From NCBI GenBank assembly GCA_026397725.1, contig JAPLUI010000333.1:1-41471 (forward strand): a stretch of DNA of 41,471 nucleotides. Direction: 5' to 3'. The DNA is from Verrucomicrobiota bacterium. Its GTDB lineage: Bacteria; Verrucomicrobiota; Verrucomicrobiia; Verrucomicrobiales; Akkermansiaceae. The notes under the pieces were generated by a model. It saw only the letters and a list, made by a program, of their open reading frames with translations. It made no database searches and was not told the DNA's origin. Positions 1-7,712 of the stretch are shown piece after piece. Position 1 is the first letter of the stretch; every line of letters starts with the position of its first letter. Position numbers and translations under genes: made by a program.

Positions 1-371
1 CGGAAGGGCGGCCCATGAGTGCGTGCCGAAGGCTCTGTTCATGGACGTTCCTTCCGCTCGACGACAGGAATGTCGTCGCTCCCTAACGGGCATCCTCGGA
101 GCCAAGTTACTCGGGAGGGGCGTGACCGCCCGCGAGACGGAGCGTGCCTCCTGGGAACCCCGTGACTCTAACGGTTTAGCCAAAGCGGTGTGGCGGGCTG
201 CGCCCTTCCCACCGCACTCCATACTTCGGCTGGCGCATGGGCGGTGCGGGTATGGACTTGCTTGATCATTGAATGTTGGAAGTTGAATGTTGAGATCTTT
301 GGCGTGAAGCATGGCGTGGCAGCAGTGGTTCAACCATTCATCTGACAGCCCTGTCAACTCCGGCTGGTGGC
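1..371. other. Left-edge stretch with no convincing gene
   Basis: I see no reading frame here that resembles a protein family. The stretch holds one perfect short hairpin at 59-78 (listed separately) and a small direct repetition, GAATGTTGGAAGTTGAATGTTG, in which the word GTTGAATGTTG echoes GAATGTTG, around 270-292. The lysA stop codon follows at 372. The stretch may be the flank of a gene lying outside the window. Confidence 0.4.
59..78. repeat. Perfect hairpin with ACAGGAATGT core
   Basis: Stem CGACGACA and TGTCGTCG enclose the loop GGAA. The same core, ACAGGAATGT, with a different but again perfectly paired outer stem, recurs at 41359-41378. The shared loop and inner pairs with changed outer pairs suggest an interspersed palindromic repeat or a transcript-end hairpin. 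Its function is unknown. Confidence 0.55.
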
Positions 372-1661
372 TCACAGCTCACCCGCGATCAAATCATCGA
401 GAGTCTGGCGCTGCCGCACCAGCGTTGCCGTCGCACCCTCGACGAGCACCTCCGCCGCGAGCGGCCGCGAGTTGTAGTTCGAGGCCATGGCAAAACCATA
501 GGCGCCGGCGGACATCAGCGCCACGCACTCGCCCGGCTGGAAATCCGGCAGCGCCCGGTCCTGGCAAAAGAAGTCCCCGCTTTCGCAGATGGGTCCCACC
601 ACATCGACCACCACGCGTGCGGCGGTGGCGGGCTGGGCGAGCGGCACGATTTCATGATACCCCTGGTAAAGCGCCGGGCGGATCAGATCATTCATCCCGG
701 CATCGACGATCTTGAAGGTCTTGGCCACGCCTTTTTTCTCATACAGGCAACGGGTGACGAGCACGCCGGCATTGCCCACCAGGTAGCGTCCCGGCTCTAA
801 CAGGATTTTCAAACCCAGCTCCGCGAGCCGCGGCACGAGTTCCCTGCCATAGCGCTCGATCGTGAGCGGCAGCTCGTCCGGGCGGCGGTGTTGCCACCAC
901 CCGGCCGCGCCGGAATCCAGTGCATTCTGATAGACTATGCCGATGCCGCCGCCGATGGACCAGAACTCGAGGTCATGGGCATGTTTGAGCTGGCGCACCA
1001 GCGGCGCGACCTTGTCCACCGCCTCGATGAAGGGCGCCACCGAGGTGAGCTGCGAGCCGATGTGCATCTGCAAGCCCCGCAGGCGGATGTTGGGGAGGTC
1101 CCTGGCCGCCCGCGCGTAAAGGTCCGGGATCGCCTCGAAGTCCACGCCGAACTTGTTCCCGGACTTGCCGGTGGAGATGTAGTGGTGGGTCTTGGCATCC
1201 ACGTTCGGGTTGACGCGCACGGCGGCCGGGGCCACCAGGCCCATCTCGCCGGCCACCTGGTTGAGAGCACGCAGTTCCTCCTCGCTCTCGACGTTGAACG
1301 AATAGATGCCCTGGTCGAGCGCATAAGCGATCTCCCCGCGGGTCTTGCCGACTCCCGCAAACGTGCAGTGCGCGGGATCACCACCCGCCTTGAGCACCCG
1401 AAACAACTCGCCCCCAGACACAATGTCGAAACCCGCCCCCTGCGCGACAAGCAAGCGCAGTACGGACAGGTTCGAGTTTGCCTTCACCGCGTAGGCGATC
1501 TCATGGGGGACTCCGCCGAGGGCCGCATCGAGCCGTTTGAAATGGTCGATGATGGTCCCGCCCGAGTACACATAGAGCGGAGTGCCGTGGGTGGCGGCAA
1601 GCTCCTTGAGATCGACTTGTTCGCAGTGGAGCGAACCGTGCTGGTATGAAAATCCGTGCAT
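372..1661 (-). CDS. lysA: Diaminopimelate decarboxylase
   Basis: This 429-residue protein is a full-length fold-type III PLP decarboxylase that converts meso-diaminopimelate to L-lysine, the last step of lysine synthesis, in the cytoplasm. The PLP lysine lies in YAVKANSN near residue 60. HIGSQL, the glycine-rich SIGGGIGI phosphate-binding loop, EPGRYLVGNAG and the substrate-binding CESGDFF near residue 345 follow in family order. The ATG at 1661 opens with HGFSYQHGSLHCE, typical of lysA, so the start seems right although no strong Shine-Dalgarno site is visible. The gene stands alone: the next minus-strand gene upstream begins more than 250 bases away, across a repeat remnant. Confidence 0.95.
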   Translation of the reverse strand: MHGFSYQHGSLHCEQVDLKELAATHGTPLYVYSGGTIIDHFKRLDAALGGVPHEIAYAVKANSNLSVLRLLVAQGAGFDIVSGGELFRVLKAGGDPAHCTFAGVGKTRGEIAYALDQGIYSFNVESEEELRALNQVAGEMGLVAPAAVRVNPNVDAKTHHYISTGKSGNKFGVDFEAIPDLYARAARDLPNIRLRGLQMHIGSQLTSVAPFIEAVDKVAPLVRQLKHAHDLEFWSIGGGIGIVYQNALDSGAAGWWQHRRPDELPLTIERYGRELVPRLAELGLKILLEPGRYLVGNAGVLVTRCLYEKKGVAKTFKIVDAGMNDLIRPALYQGYHEIVPLAQPATAARVVVDVVGPICESGDFFCQDRALPDFQPGECVALMSAGAYGFAMASNYNSRPLAAEVLVEGATATLVRQRQTLDDLIAGEL

Positions 1662-1752
1662 CGCGGGACGAGGATAGCGGCAAATCCCGCAACGGTAAAG
1701 CCAAGAACGATGTCCCGTGCCGAAGGGGCGGCCCGGGCAATCCTGTTCGATT

Positions 1753-1812
1753 GTTACGACTCAGGTTCCAAAGAATTCATGGCAGAATCATTGATGGCAG
1801 AATCATTTTTCC
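1753..1812. repeat. Half copy of the 4498-4691 MITE
   Basis: About 60 bases match the left end of the element at 4498: GTTACGACTCAGGT (one mismatch to the 14-bp terminal repeat), then AAAGAATTC and two tandem copies of ATGGCAGAATCATT. No opposite end was found downstream, so this is a decayed or solo end. It sits between the lysA start and the end of the M28 gene. Confidence 0.75.
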
Positions 1813-1919
1813 CTTATCCGTGTGCAGCCGTGTCATCGGTGGTCTTAGTGATCTGTCCTTCGCGCTTCATTGAACAGGATTGGGCGGCCCGGGTGGTTCC
1901 CGGCGGTGCCAGGCGGCGG

Positions 1920-2843
1920 CTACTTTTCCTGCAACAGCCCGTCTAACAGCCGCAGCGTCACCCGGATCGAAATATCCAATGACCCGGGCGAAACATTGTT
2001 GAGGCCGTCGGCCGAGGTGTGCCACCAACTCCGGTTGCTGAAATCACCGATGATGTCCACCGTCGGAATCCCCACCCGGTTGAGCGGCATGTGATCGTCC
2101 GTGATGGCTCCGGCGGCCATGCCGAAAATTTTTCCCGCGCCTTCCTTGTGTGCCGCCGCCAGCACCGCTTCGCGCAAGTGCTCCGGCGTATCGGATGGCA
2201 GGCGGATGCTCAGATTCCGGTGCCCGACCATGTCTAACAAAACACCGAAGCGAGGTTTGGGGGCCTCGGGCGGCCATTCCGTGGCATAGTGGCGGCTGCC
2301 AAACAGCCCGTCGAACGGGGTGATGTTCTGCCCGAAGGCCTCTTCGCCATCGAACAACACCAACTCGAGTTGCCGCGCCTGTCCCGGCCGCTCAGCCGCC
2401 AGCACCCGCGCGATTTCCAAGATCGCCCCACAGGCCGACGCGGCATCATCCGCCCCGAGAAACTTTTCATGCTTGAACCACTTCGAGTCCAGGTGCGCGC
2501 ACAGCAAGCCCGTCACCGGGCCTTGCCACGGAGCGCCGCCCGTGGCCGGAAACCGCGCCCGCACGTTCTCGAACTTCACCATCCCCATCGCCGTGCTGCG
2601 CTCAAATGCCTGCGTGCGGGTCTCCCACCCGGCCGCCGCCAGTTGCGTGCGGACCCGTCCGCGCACCGCCTGCAAACCCTCCGATCCCGGTGGCCGCGGT
2701 CCGAGCGCCAGGATCGCCCGGGTTTGTTCGTAGGCGGCCAGCCCGAGGCGCGGAGTGCGCCGCGCCTGCCACCACCACCACCAGGCTCCACCGCCAAGCA
2801 AGGCGGCGGCTAGAGTTCCTACCAGCAAAATCCGGGCACGCAT
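1920..2843 (-). CDS. Membrane-anchored M28 / glutaminyl-peptide cyclotransferase-like protein
   Basis: I chose the ATG at 2843, which gives 307 residues and opens with a hydrophobic segment (RILLVGTLAAALLGGGA) followed by a run of five Trp; upstream in-frame sequence does not look coding. This predicts an inner-membrane anchor or uncleaved signal with a periplasmic enzyme domain. The domain shows the zinc-ligand order of the M28 superfamily and closely recalls glutaminyl cyclases: AHLDSK, GADDAAS, LFDGEEAFGQ, YGSRH-like GSRHYATEW, DDHMPLNRVGIP and WWHTSADGLNN. Glutaminyl cyclases convert N-terminal glutamine to pyroglutamate; related M28 enzymes are aminopeptidases, and sequence alone does not fully separate them. 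It is divergent from the bamD-like gene across 157 bases. Confidence 0.8.
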   Translation of the reverse strand: MRARILLVGTLAAALLGGGAWWWWWQARRTPRLGLAAYEQTRAILALGPRPPGSEGLQAVRGRVRTQLAAAGWETRTQAFERSTAMGMVKFENVRARFPATGGAPWQGPVTGLLCAHLDSKWFKHEKFLGADDAASACGAILEIARVLAAERPGQARQLELVLFDGEEAFGQNITPFDGLFGSRHYATEWPPEAPKPRFGVLLDMVGHRNLSIRLPSDTPEHLREAVLAAAHKEGAGKIFGMAAGAITDDHMPLNRVGIPTVDIIGDFSNRSWWHTSADGLNNVSPGSLDISIRVTLRLLDGLLQEK

Positions 2844-2965
2844 GCCCGGAGCCTGCACGCTGCCAGCCCCGGTGAAAAGAACCATCTTGCCGCCGCCGGC
2901 CGCCGGGTGCCGGACGCGCCTGCCCCCCCTGTCCTGCGGGACTGCCGGGATTCGTGAATTTGCGC

Positions 2966-2981
2966 TTTTCGCAAGCGAAAA
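2966..2981. promoter_or_regulatory. Palindrome in the divergent M28 / bamD intergenic region
   Basis: TTTTCGC-AA-GCGAAAA is a perfect 7-bp inverted repeat between two divergent start codons (2843 minus, 3001 plus). It lies 20 bases before the bamD-like start. It could be an operator or part of a short 5' UTR hairpin; no promoter boxes are clear enough to decide. Confidence 0.4.
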
Positions 2982-3000
2982 TCCCACTAGGATCGCCCGC

Positions 3001-3936
3001 ATGTCCCTGCGGTTCATGTTTCCCGTGTTGTCCACTGCGGCGGCCTTGCTGGTGCTGGCCTGCAGTTCGTCGTCCGAGCTGCCGCTCATGGCGGGCAATA
3101 CCCAGGCTGCGGCCAATGAGGGTGAGGCCCTGTTCCAGCAGGCCAAACAAGCCGACCTCGCTGGCAATCCCAAGCGTGCCATCAAACTCTACGATGAAAC
3201 CGCCACCCGCTTCCCCTTCGTCAACTCCGCCGCACAGGCCCGCTTCCGCCAGGCGGAATTGCTCGAACAACAAGACCAGCCACGCAAGGCCTTCGATGCC
3301 TATCAGAAATTCCTCACCTGCTTCCAGGCCAGCAACCTCTACGCCACCGCGCTCGCCAGACAAGCCAGCATCGCCCAGGCCGCCGCCGCCGGTAAAGTGC
3401 GCACCAACTTCCTTGGCATCCACTCCAAGCTCGCCACCGAAGACATCGCCGCATGGCTCGGCCAAGTCCGTGACAACGCCCCCAAAACCGCCACCGCCGC
3501 CAAGGCCCAGTTCACCATCGGCCAGATCTATCAGAATGATCGCGAGTCGGCCAAGGCCATCGACGCCTACCGGCAACTGGTGCGGGACCAACCCGACAGC
3601 CGCGAGGCCCCCGCCGCACTCTTCCAGATCGGGGTTGTCTTCACCGCTGACGCCGACCGTGGCGACCGCAACCAAACCACCCTCGATCTCGCCCGCGAGG
3701 CCTTCAACGACTATCTATCCCAATACCCCGGCCATTCCGACAATGCCGCCGCCCGCAAGCTCCTCAGCGACCTCGGTTCCCGCGAACTCCATGGGTCCTT
3801 CGACATCGCCGAGTACTACTTCAAGACCCGCCAGTTTGAATCCGCGAAAGTCTATTACCGCGACGTCATGCAGCGTGCCCCATCCGGCCAGCTCCATGAC
3901 GCCTCCCGTGCCCGCCTCAAGGAACTCGGCGAGTGA
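3001..3936 (+). CDS. bamD: Outer-membrane assembly lipoprotein, BamD-like (TPR)
   Basis: The ATG at 3001 gives 311 residues with a lipoprotein signal: a hydrophobic run ends in LLVLAC, so Cys21 would be lipidated. The rest is helical TPR-like repeats: one pair starts at GEALFQQAKQADLAGN (residues 41-56), another covers AKAIDAYRQLVRDQPDS, and a last repeat lies near QFESAKVYYRDVMQ. This matches the BamD/YfiO family, the essential lipoprotein of the BAM complex that inserts beta-barrel proteins. A second insertion between the repeats makes it somewhat longer than E. coli BamD (about 245 residues), as is common outside Proteobacteria. The next gene, lptE-like, follows after 28 bases and is probably co-transcribed; both serve outer-membrane biogenesis. 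Confidence 0.8.
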   Translation: MSLRFMFPVLSTAAALLVLACSSSSELPLMAGNTQAAANEGEALFQQAKQADLAGNPKRAIKLYDETATRFPFVNSAAQARFRQAELLEQQDQPRKAFDAYQKFLTCFQASNLYATALARQASIAQAAAAGKVRTNFLGIHSKLATEDIAAWLGQVRDNAPKTATAAKAQFTIGQIYQNDRESAKAIDAYRQLVRDQPDSREAPAALFQIGVVFTADADRGDRNQTTLDLAREAFNDYLSQYPGHSDNAAARKLLSDLGSRELHGSFDIAEYYFKTRQFESAKVYYRDVMQRAPSGQLHDASRARLKELGE

Positions 3937-3964
3937 TTCGTCCCCCTGCCCACCGCCCTGCCGC

Positions 3965-4474
3965 ATGAAGTTGCCCCTCCTGCTCCCGCTCGTGCCCCTG
4001 CTGCTGGTTTCCTGCGCCGGCTACCACCTTGGCAGTGCCAAGCCCGCCGCCCTGGCCAAGGTCAAGACCATCGCCGTGCGGATGTTTGCCAATGCCACCC
4101 TGCACCCCAGGGCCGAAACCATCGCCACCTCCGCCGTCACCAGCGCCCTCACCCAGGACGGCACCTTTCGCCTCACCAGCACCGCCCAGGCCGATGCCAT
4201 CCTCGAGGGCAGCATCAGCTCCATCACCTACTCCCCCATCAGCGACCGGCGCCTCAATACCCTCCACCCCGAGGAACTCACCAATACCGTCACCCTCACC
4301 TGGTTCCTCAAGGACGCCAGCACGCCCACCCGGATCCTCGCCAGCGGCGTTGCCGTCGGGACCAGCCAGCTCTTCGTCGATCCCGACCTCCAAACCGCCC
4401 GCAACAACGCCTTGCCCGACGCCCTCGAACGCGCCGGTGAAGCCATCGCCTCACGCCTCGCCAGTGGCTTCTAG
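3965..4474 (+). CDS. lptE: LPS-assembly lipoprotein LptE-like
   Basis: This 169-residue protein begins with a lipoprotein signal, MKLPLLLPLVPLLLVSC, placing the lipidated Cys at residue 17. It is followed by AGYHLGS, the typical first strand of the LptE family, then IAVRMFANATLHP and a region with ILEGSISSITYSP, which match the mixed alpha/beta LptE fold. LptE plugs the LptD barrel and helps deliver LPS to the outer surface. It lies 28 bases after the bamD-like gene, so a two-gene envelope operon is likely. The 3' end is followed 23 bases later by a MITE, which may provide the transcript end. Confidence 0.8.
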   Translation: MKLPLLLPLVPLLLVSCAGYHLGSAKPAALAKVKTIAVRMFANATLHPRAETIATSAVTSALTQDGTFRLTSTAQADAILEGSISSITYSPISDRRLNTLHPEELTNTVTLTWFLKDASTPTRILASGVAVGTSQLFVDPDLQTARNNALPDALERAGEAIASRLASGF

Positions 4475-4497
4475 CAAAATGCCGTGGAAAGATTCCG

Positions 4498-4691
4498 GTT
4501 ACTACTCAGGTTCCAAAGAATTCATGGCAGAATCATTTATGGCAGAATCATTTTTCAAGAGTCTTGAGGGGGATTCATCACGGGTCGGCCTGTCTGCGTG
4601 CGGATGCGCACAGACAGGGGGTGATCCAATGACTTTTTCCAATTCTGAAATGATTCTGCCATAAATGATTCTGCCATACCTGAGTAGTAAC
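4498..4691. mobile_element. 194-bp MITE with 14-bp TIRs and 8-bp target duplication
   Basis: The element begins GTTACTACTCAGGT and ends with its exact reverse complement ACCTGAGTAGTAAC. It is flanked by direct repeats AGATTCCG at 4490-4497 and 4692-4699, which reads as an 8-bp target-site duplication. Just inside each end lie two tandem copies of ATGGCAGAATCATT, pointing inward from both sides. The centre contains a short hairpin (CCTGTCTG ... CAGACAGG). No transposase is encoded, so it must be mobilised in trans. Families that duplicate 8 bp include IS66 and IS256, but I cannot assign a parent. Confidence 0.88.
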
Positions 4692-4750
4692 AGATTCCGC
4701 TGGAAAGATTCCGCTTGCCAGCATACCATGCGGCCGGTATTCCTTCCGGC

Positions 4751-5356
4751 ATGCACCAGCGCAAGAAGCAGCCCCAGGTCACCCGGCAGGCCATCCTTGA
4801 TGCCGCAGGCGAAGGGTTTTCGCGTGTCGGCTATGCGGCCAGTGGTCTTGGGGGCATCGTGGCACGCGCGGCGCTGACGAAAGGGGCCTTGTTTCATCAC
4901 TTCCCGGACAAGCGCAGTTTGGCCAAGGCGTGGATCGACGAGCGACTCGCTGCCGTCATTGCCGAACTCTGGCTCGCACCGCTGGAGCACGCCGATTCGC
5001 TCGAGGCTCTGCGCAGTCTTTGCCGCCTCCGCTTCAATGAACTGCAACCCGGCGATGCCACCTCCGCGCTGAGCGCCCTCGCCGCCGAACTCCCCGCCCA
5101 CCCAGATCCGTTAGGTCTCAGCCTGGAACAAATCTTTGAGGATTGGCGCGGCACCATCGCCCGGTTGCTGGAACGCGGCAAGACGGCAGGCCGGATCCAT
5201 CGTTCCATCAAGCCAACTGCGGAAGCGGCTTTCCTCGTCGCGCTCATTGCCGGGGTCACCGTCACGGCGAAATCCCCGCGCCATGCGGACACCCGCCGCG
5301 CCTGCCTGACATCCCTGGAGGACTACCTCGATACGCTCCGCAGCCAGCCAGCCTGA
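4751..5356 (+). CDS. TetR/AcrR-family transcriptional regulator
   Basis: The start at 4751 (HQRKKQPQVTRQAILDAA) gives 201 residues and avoids upstream codons overlapping the MITE target duplication. The N-terminal domain is a clear TetR helix-turn-helix: AILDAAGEGFSRVGY, then GGIVARAALTKGALFHHF with the conserved KGALFHHFPDK recognition-helix end near residues 40-56. The C-terminal half is all-helical and variable, as expected for ligand binding and dimerisation. The effector and targets cannot be read from sequence. It has no divergent transporter partner in view; the next gene (DUF1287) is on the same strand 150 bases away. Confidence 0.9.
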   Translation: MHQRKKQPQVTRQAILDAAGEGFSRVGYAASGLGGIVARAALTKGALFHHFPDKRSLAKAWIDERLAAVIAELWLAPLEHADSLEALRSLCRLRFNELQPGDATSALSALAAELPAHPDPLGLSLEQIFEDWRGTIARLLERGKTAGRIHRSIKPTAEAAFLVALIAGVTVTAKSPRHADTRRACLTSLEDYLDTLRSQPA

Positions 5357-5508
5357 GCGCCCTGCCGCGCCGGCTCGCAGCCGCACGCCGGGCGGCGCGG
5401 GAGGCTGCTGAAAATATCCGCGACTTGGTGAAATACTGTCGCCAAACTGCCGCGTACATGCCATAACTCGCCTGCAGTTTCACCCCCTTCTTCTCCCCAC
5501 TCTCCGTC

Positions 5509-6279
5509 ATGGCCAAGACCCGCTCCGGATTCTATCACACGATTGAATACATCGGCCCGCGTCCGCAGAAACCCAAACGGCAGAATTTCTTTGGTGGCTG
5601 GGTGATTTTGGTGATTGCGGCAGCCATTGCCTTCTGGTTTGGGCGGCCCTTGGTGCCCTTTCTGCGGGCGGCGCAAAGCGGCGCCTCGTTGGAACAAGCC
5701 ACTCTCCTGATTGCCGCCCTCGAACGCTCCGGTACCTTTGGCCAGCGGCTGGCCGCCGCCGCGCTGGCCCACTCGCTCAAGACCATCAGCTACGAAACCG
5801 CCTACTACACCATCCCCTATCCCAACGGTGATGTGCCCGCCAGCAAAGGCAAGGCCGAGGACGTCATCATCCGCTGCTACCGCCAACTCGGCATTGACCT
5901 CCAGGTGGAAGTCCACGAGGACATGGTCAAAAACTTCAAACTCTATCCGCAGATTTTCCCCGGCGTCACCGCCCCGGACACCAACATGGATCACCGCCGC
6001 ACCCTCAACTTGCAACGGTTTTTCAGTCGCAAGGGCCAGGAACTCACCCCCAGCCGCAACCCCGCCGATTATCAACCCGGTGACATCGTGGTGTGGGCAC
6101 TGGTGGGCAATCACTCGGCCGAGGCCCACCTCGGCATCGTCGTCCCCAGCCCGGACGGCAATTTTTCCCAGCCATGGGTCGTCCACCACCTCGATTCCAA
6201 GGTGAAATGGGAAAACTCGCTCTTTGACTATCAAATCCTCGGGCACTACCGCTACCCGGACCAGGGCGGGGCAAGCTGA
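5509..6279 (+). CDS. DUF1287 protein with N-terminal membrane anchor
   Basis: This 256-residue protein has one transmembrane segment near residues 29-46 (GGWVILVIAAAIAFWFG) and then a DUF1287 domain. That domain is recognisable by YPNGDVPASKGKAEDVIIR, YRQLGIDLQVEVHEDM, NMDHRRTLNLQRFFSRKG, YQPGDIVVW and GHYRYP near the C-terminus. DUF1287 proteins are thought to be NlpC/P60-like papain-fold proteins, but here the usual Cys of that fold is not obvious, and the biochemical role is not established. The topology suggests the domain lies in the periplasm. The gene appears monocistronic. Confidence 0.8.
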   Translation: MAKTRSGFYHTIEYIGPRPQKPKRQNFFGGWVILVIAAAIAFWFGRPLVPFLRAAQSGASLEQATLLIAALERSGTFGQRLAAAALAHSLKTISYETAYYTIPYPNGDVPASKGKAEDVIIRCYRQLGIDLQVEVHEDMVKNFKLYPQIFPGVTAPDTNMDHRRTLNLQRFFSRKGQELTPSRNPADYQPGDIVVWALVGNHSAEAHLGIVVPSPDGNFSQPWVVHHLDSKVKWENSLFDYQILGHYRYPDQGGAS

Positions 6280-6469
6280 AATGCGCATGCGGCAGGCGGC
6301 ACCCAAGCCCGCCACGGCCTTGCCAGGGGTTGCGGAGTAGCGCATGCCGCCAAGGTGGATTTCCAGCCCGGCCACCACCCCGTTGAGGCAAGGCGGCTTC
6401 CTTCGCTCCCACCTGCCTGCTGCCGAAGCCCAATGCCATACTCGATCCGCATACTCGATCCGCGGATGC

Positions 6470-6711
6470 CTATTCCCCTAACACCACCAGGCGGTAGAAC
6501 GCCTTGGCGGACGGCGACACCTCGGTATCGGTCACCGTGTTGAGGCCCCGGCCAGCGGGGCGTTCGTCTGGCTGTTGAGGTCGCCGGCCCCGCAGGTGTC
6601 GGGTGTGATGATGTTGGTTAGGGTCGAGGCAGTCTCGGCCAGGGCGGGCGTGAGCAGGGCGGCGGCCAGGGCGAACATGGTTGTTAGGCAGGAGACAATG
6701 CGTGTGGTCAT
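6470..6711 (-). pseudogene. Decayed secreted-protein gene (signal peptide plus C-terminal remnant)
   Basis: From the ATG at 6711 the sequence encodes a good signal peptide (MTTRIVSCLTTMFALAAALL, then TPALA). About 35 residues later that frame ends at 6532. The other frame continues as LNTVTDTEVSPSAKAFYRL and VVLGE before a stop at 6470; such tails end many secreted verrucomicrobial proteins. The two pieces in different frames look like the two ends of one gene with the middle deleted. A frameshift alone would not explain the missing body. The product, if any, would be non-functional. Confidence 0.6.
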
Positions 6712-6947
6712 GGGATCAGGTGGTGAAGGAAAGGTTTGTAGCAAGCGGCCTGCGACCATCGCCGCCAATGAGGGGACCATGTCCCGCCCGGAGCGTTCGG
6801 CGCTGCATCCGCGGTACTATCGTTGGCGAAGAAGGCACGCTGGTGACAGCGCGATGGCGCATGCGCGGTACCGTAGAACGCCGCCGCCGGATCCCGCGAC
6901 CATGTCCCGCCCCCCGCGTCTTCACGAACGCGCCTGCCATGGCGCCG
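6712..6947. other. Intergenic stretch with no convincing gene
   Basis: This GC-rich stretch lies between the decayed secreted-protein gene and the 148-bp repeat array. I found no reading frame with family features. Several short words such as ATGTCCCGCCC recur within it, which suggests older repeat debris. Confidence 0.35.
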
Positions 6948-7290
6948 CCCATGCGGGCGGACAAGTGGGCGGCCAGCGGCCGAGCCGCCCTACCGCCGAA
7001 ATGGTATCAGGGCGTGGCGGCCTCGCCGCGCCCTAACTGACCCAGCGGGTGAGACATCTCATGTGCGGCTCAATCACCGCGCTTCAGCACCGCCCATCCG
7101 GGCGGACAAGTGGGTCGGCCGGGGCCGTCCGACCCTAGCGCCCTAACCGAAACGGTAGGGCGTGGCGGCCTCGCCGCGCCCTAACTGACCCAGCGGGTGA
7201 AACATCTCACGTGCGGCTCAATCACCGCGCTTCAGCACCGCCCATCCGGGCGGACCAGTGGGTCGGCCGAGGCCGACCGACCCTACCGTC
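6948..7290. repeat. 148-bp tandem repeat, two copies plus a degenerate partial copy
   Basis: Copy 1 spans 7011-7158 and copy 2 spans 7159 to about 7290; both start GGCGTGGCGGCCTCGCCGCG and share TGCGGCTCAATCACCGCG and CACCGCCCATCCGGGCGGAC. A degenerate third copy covers about 6948-7010. Copy 2 contains the perfect inverted repeat GGTCGGCC-GA-GGCCGACC (7261-7278) and runs into the last codons of nuoA, supplying its TAG stop. The array could act as the nuoA transcript end. Confidence 0.8.
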
Positions 7291-7687
7291 CCGGGGGCAC
7301 GATGCGGTGCTTGGGGATGGCGTGCCAGTCCAGCAGGCCCTTGCTCCAGGCCCAGGCGAGGCCCTCGGCGAGGAGCAGCAGGAAGACCATGGCGGCGATG
7401 AAGGAGCCCACGGAGAGATTGAGGAAAGCCACGGCGAAGGGCAGGAGAAAGACGGTCTCCACGTCAAACACCAGGAATAACAGGCCGAACATATAGTATT
7501 GCGAGTGGAACCGCGTTTGCCGGTCGGAGAGGGGATTGACGCCACATTCATAGAGCGCATTCTTTTCCGCGCCCCGCTTGATCGGGGTGAAAAAAGTCAT
7601 CCAGGCACGGGCCAGGACCAACGCGCCGATGGGCACGGCGAGGGCGACGGCGAAGAAAATCAGGATGGGCAGATAGGGATGGTGCAT
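7283..7687 (-). CDS. nuoA: NADH-quinone oxidoreductase subunit A
   Basis: The ATG at 7687 gives 134 residues. There are three transmembrane segments (about residues 5-28, 62-82 and 90-110) and the conserved NuoA loop ALYECGVNPLSD with its invariant Cys, followed by FHSQYYMFGLLFLVFDVE. NuoA is a small membrane subunit of complex I near the quinone site. No nuoB or other nuo gene is adjacent on either side, so it is an isolated copy. The sequence after residue 115 ends in HRIVPPGR and the stop lies inside a 148-bp repeat, so the original C-terminus may have been altered slightly. It follows the dihydroorotate-dehydrogenase-like gene after 25 bases and may share its transcript. Confidence 0.92.
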   Translation of the reverse strand: MHHPYLPILIFFAVALAVPIGALVLARAWMTFFTPIKRGAEKNALYECGVNPLSDRQTRFHSQYYMFGLLFLVFDVETVFLLPFAVAFLNLSVGSFIAAMVFLLLLAEGLAWAWSKGLLDWHAIPKHRIVPPGR

Positions 7688-7712
7688 GCTGCAGGGGAGG
7701 GCGGAGCTTAGC

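Noticed and set aside
888..1649. Long plus-strand open frame antisense to lysA
   Set aside because: It is a codon-bias shadow of the high-GC lysA frame and has no recognisable features. The same applies to the long opposite-strand frames over nifJ, the glycosidases and units A and C.
3917..4393. Long minus-strand frame over lptE
   Set aside because: It is very Gly-rich, lacks domain features, and mirrors the real plus-strand lipoprotein gene.
4498..4691. Small proteins with repeated MAESF motifs on both strands
   Set aside because: They are translations of the MITE iterons ATGGCAGAATCATT and have no independent coding support.
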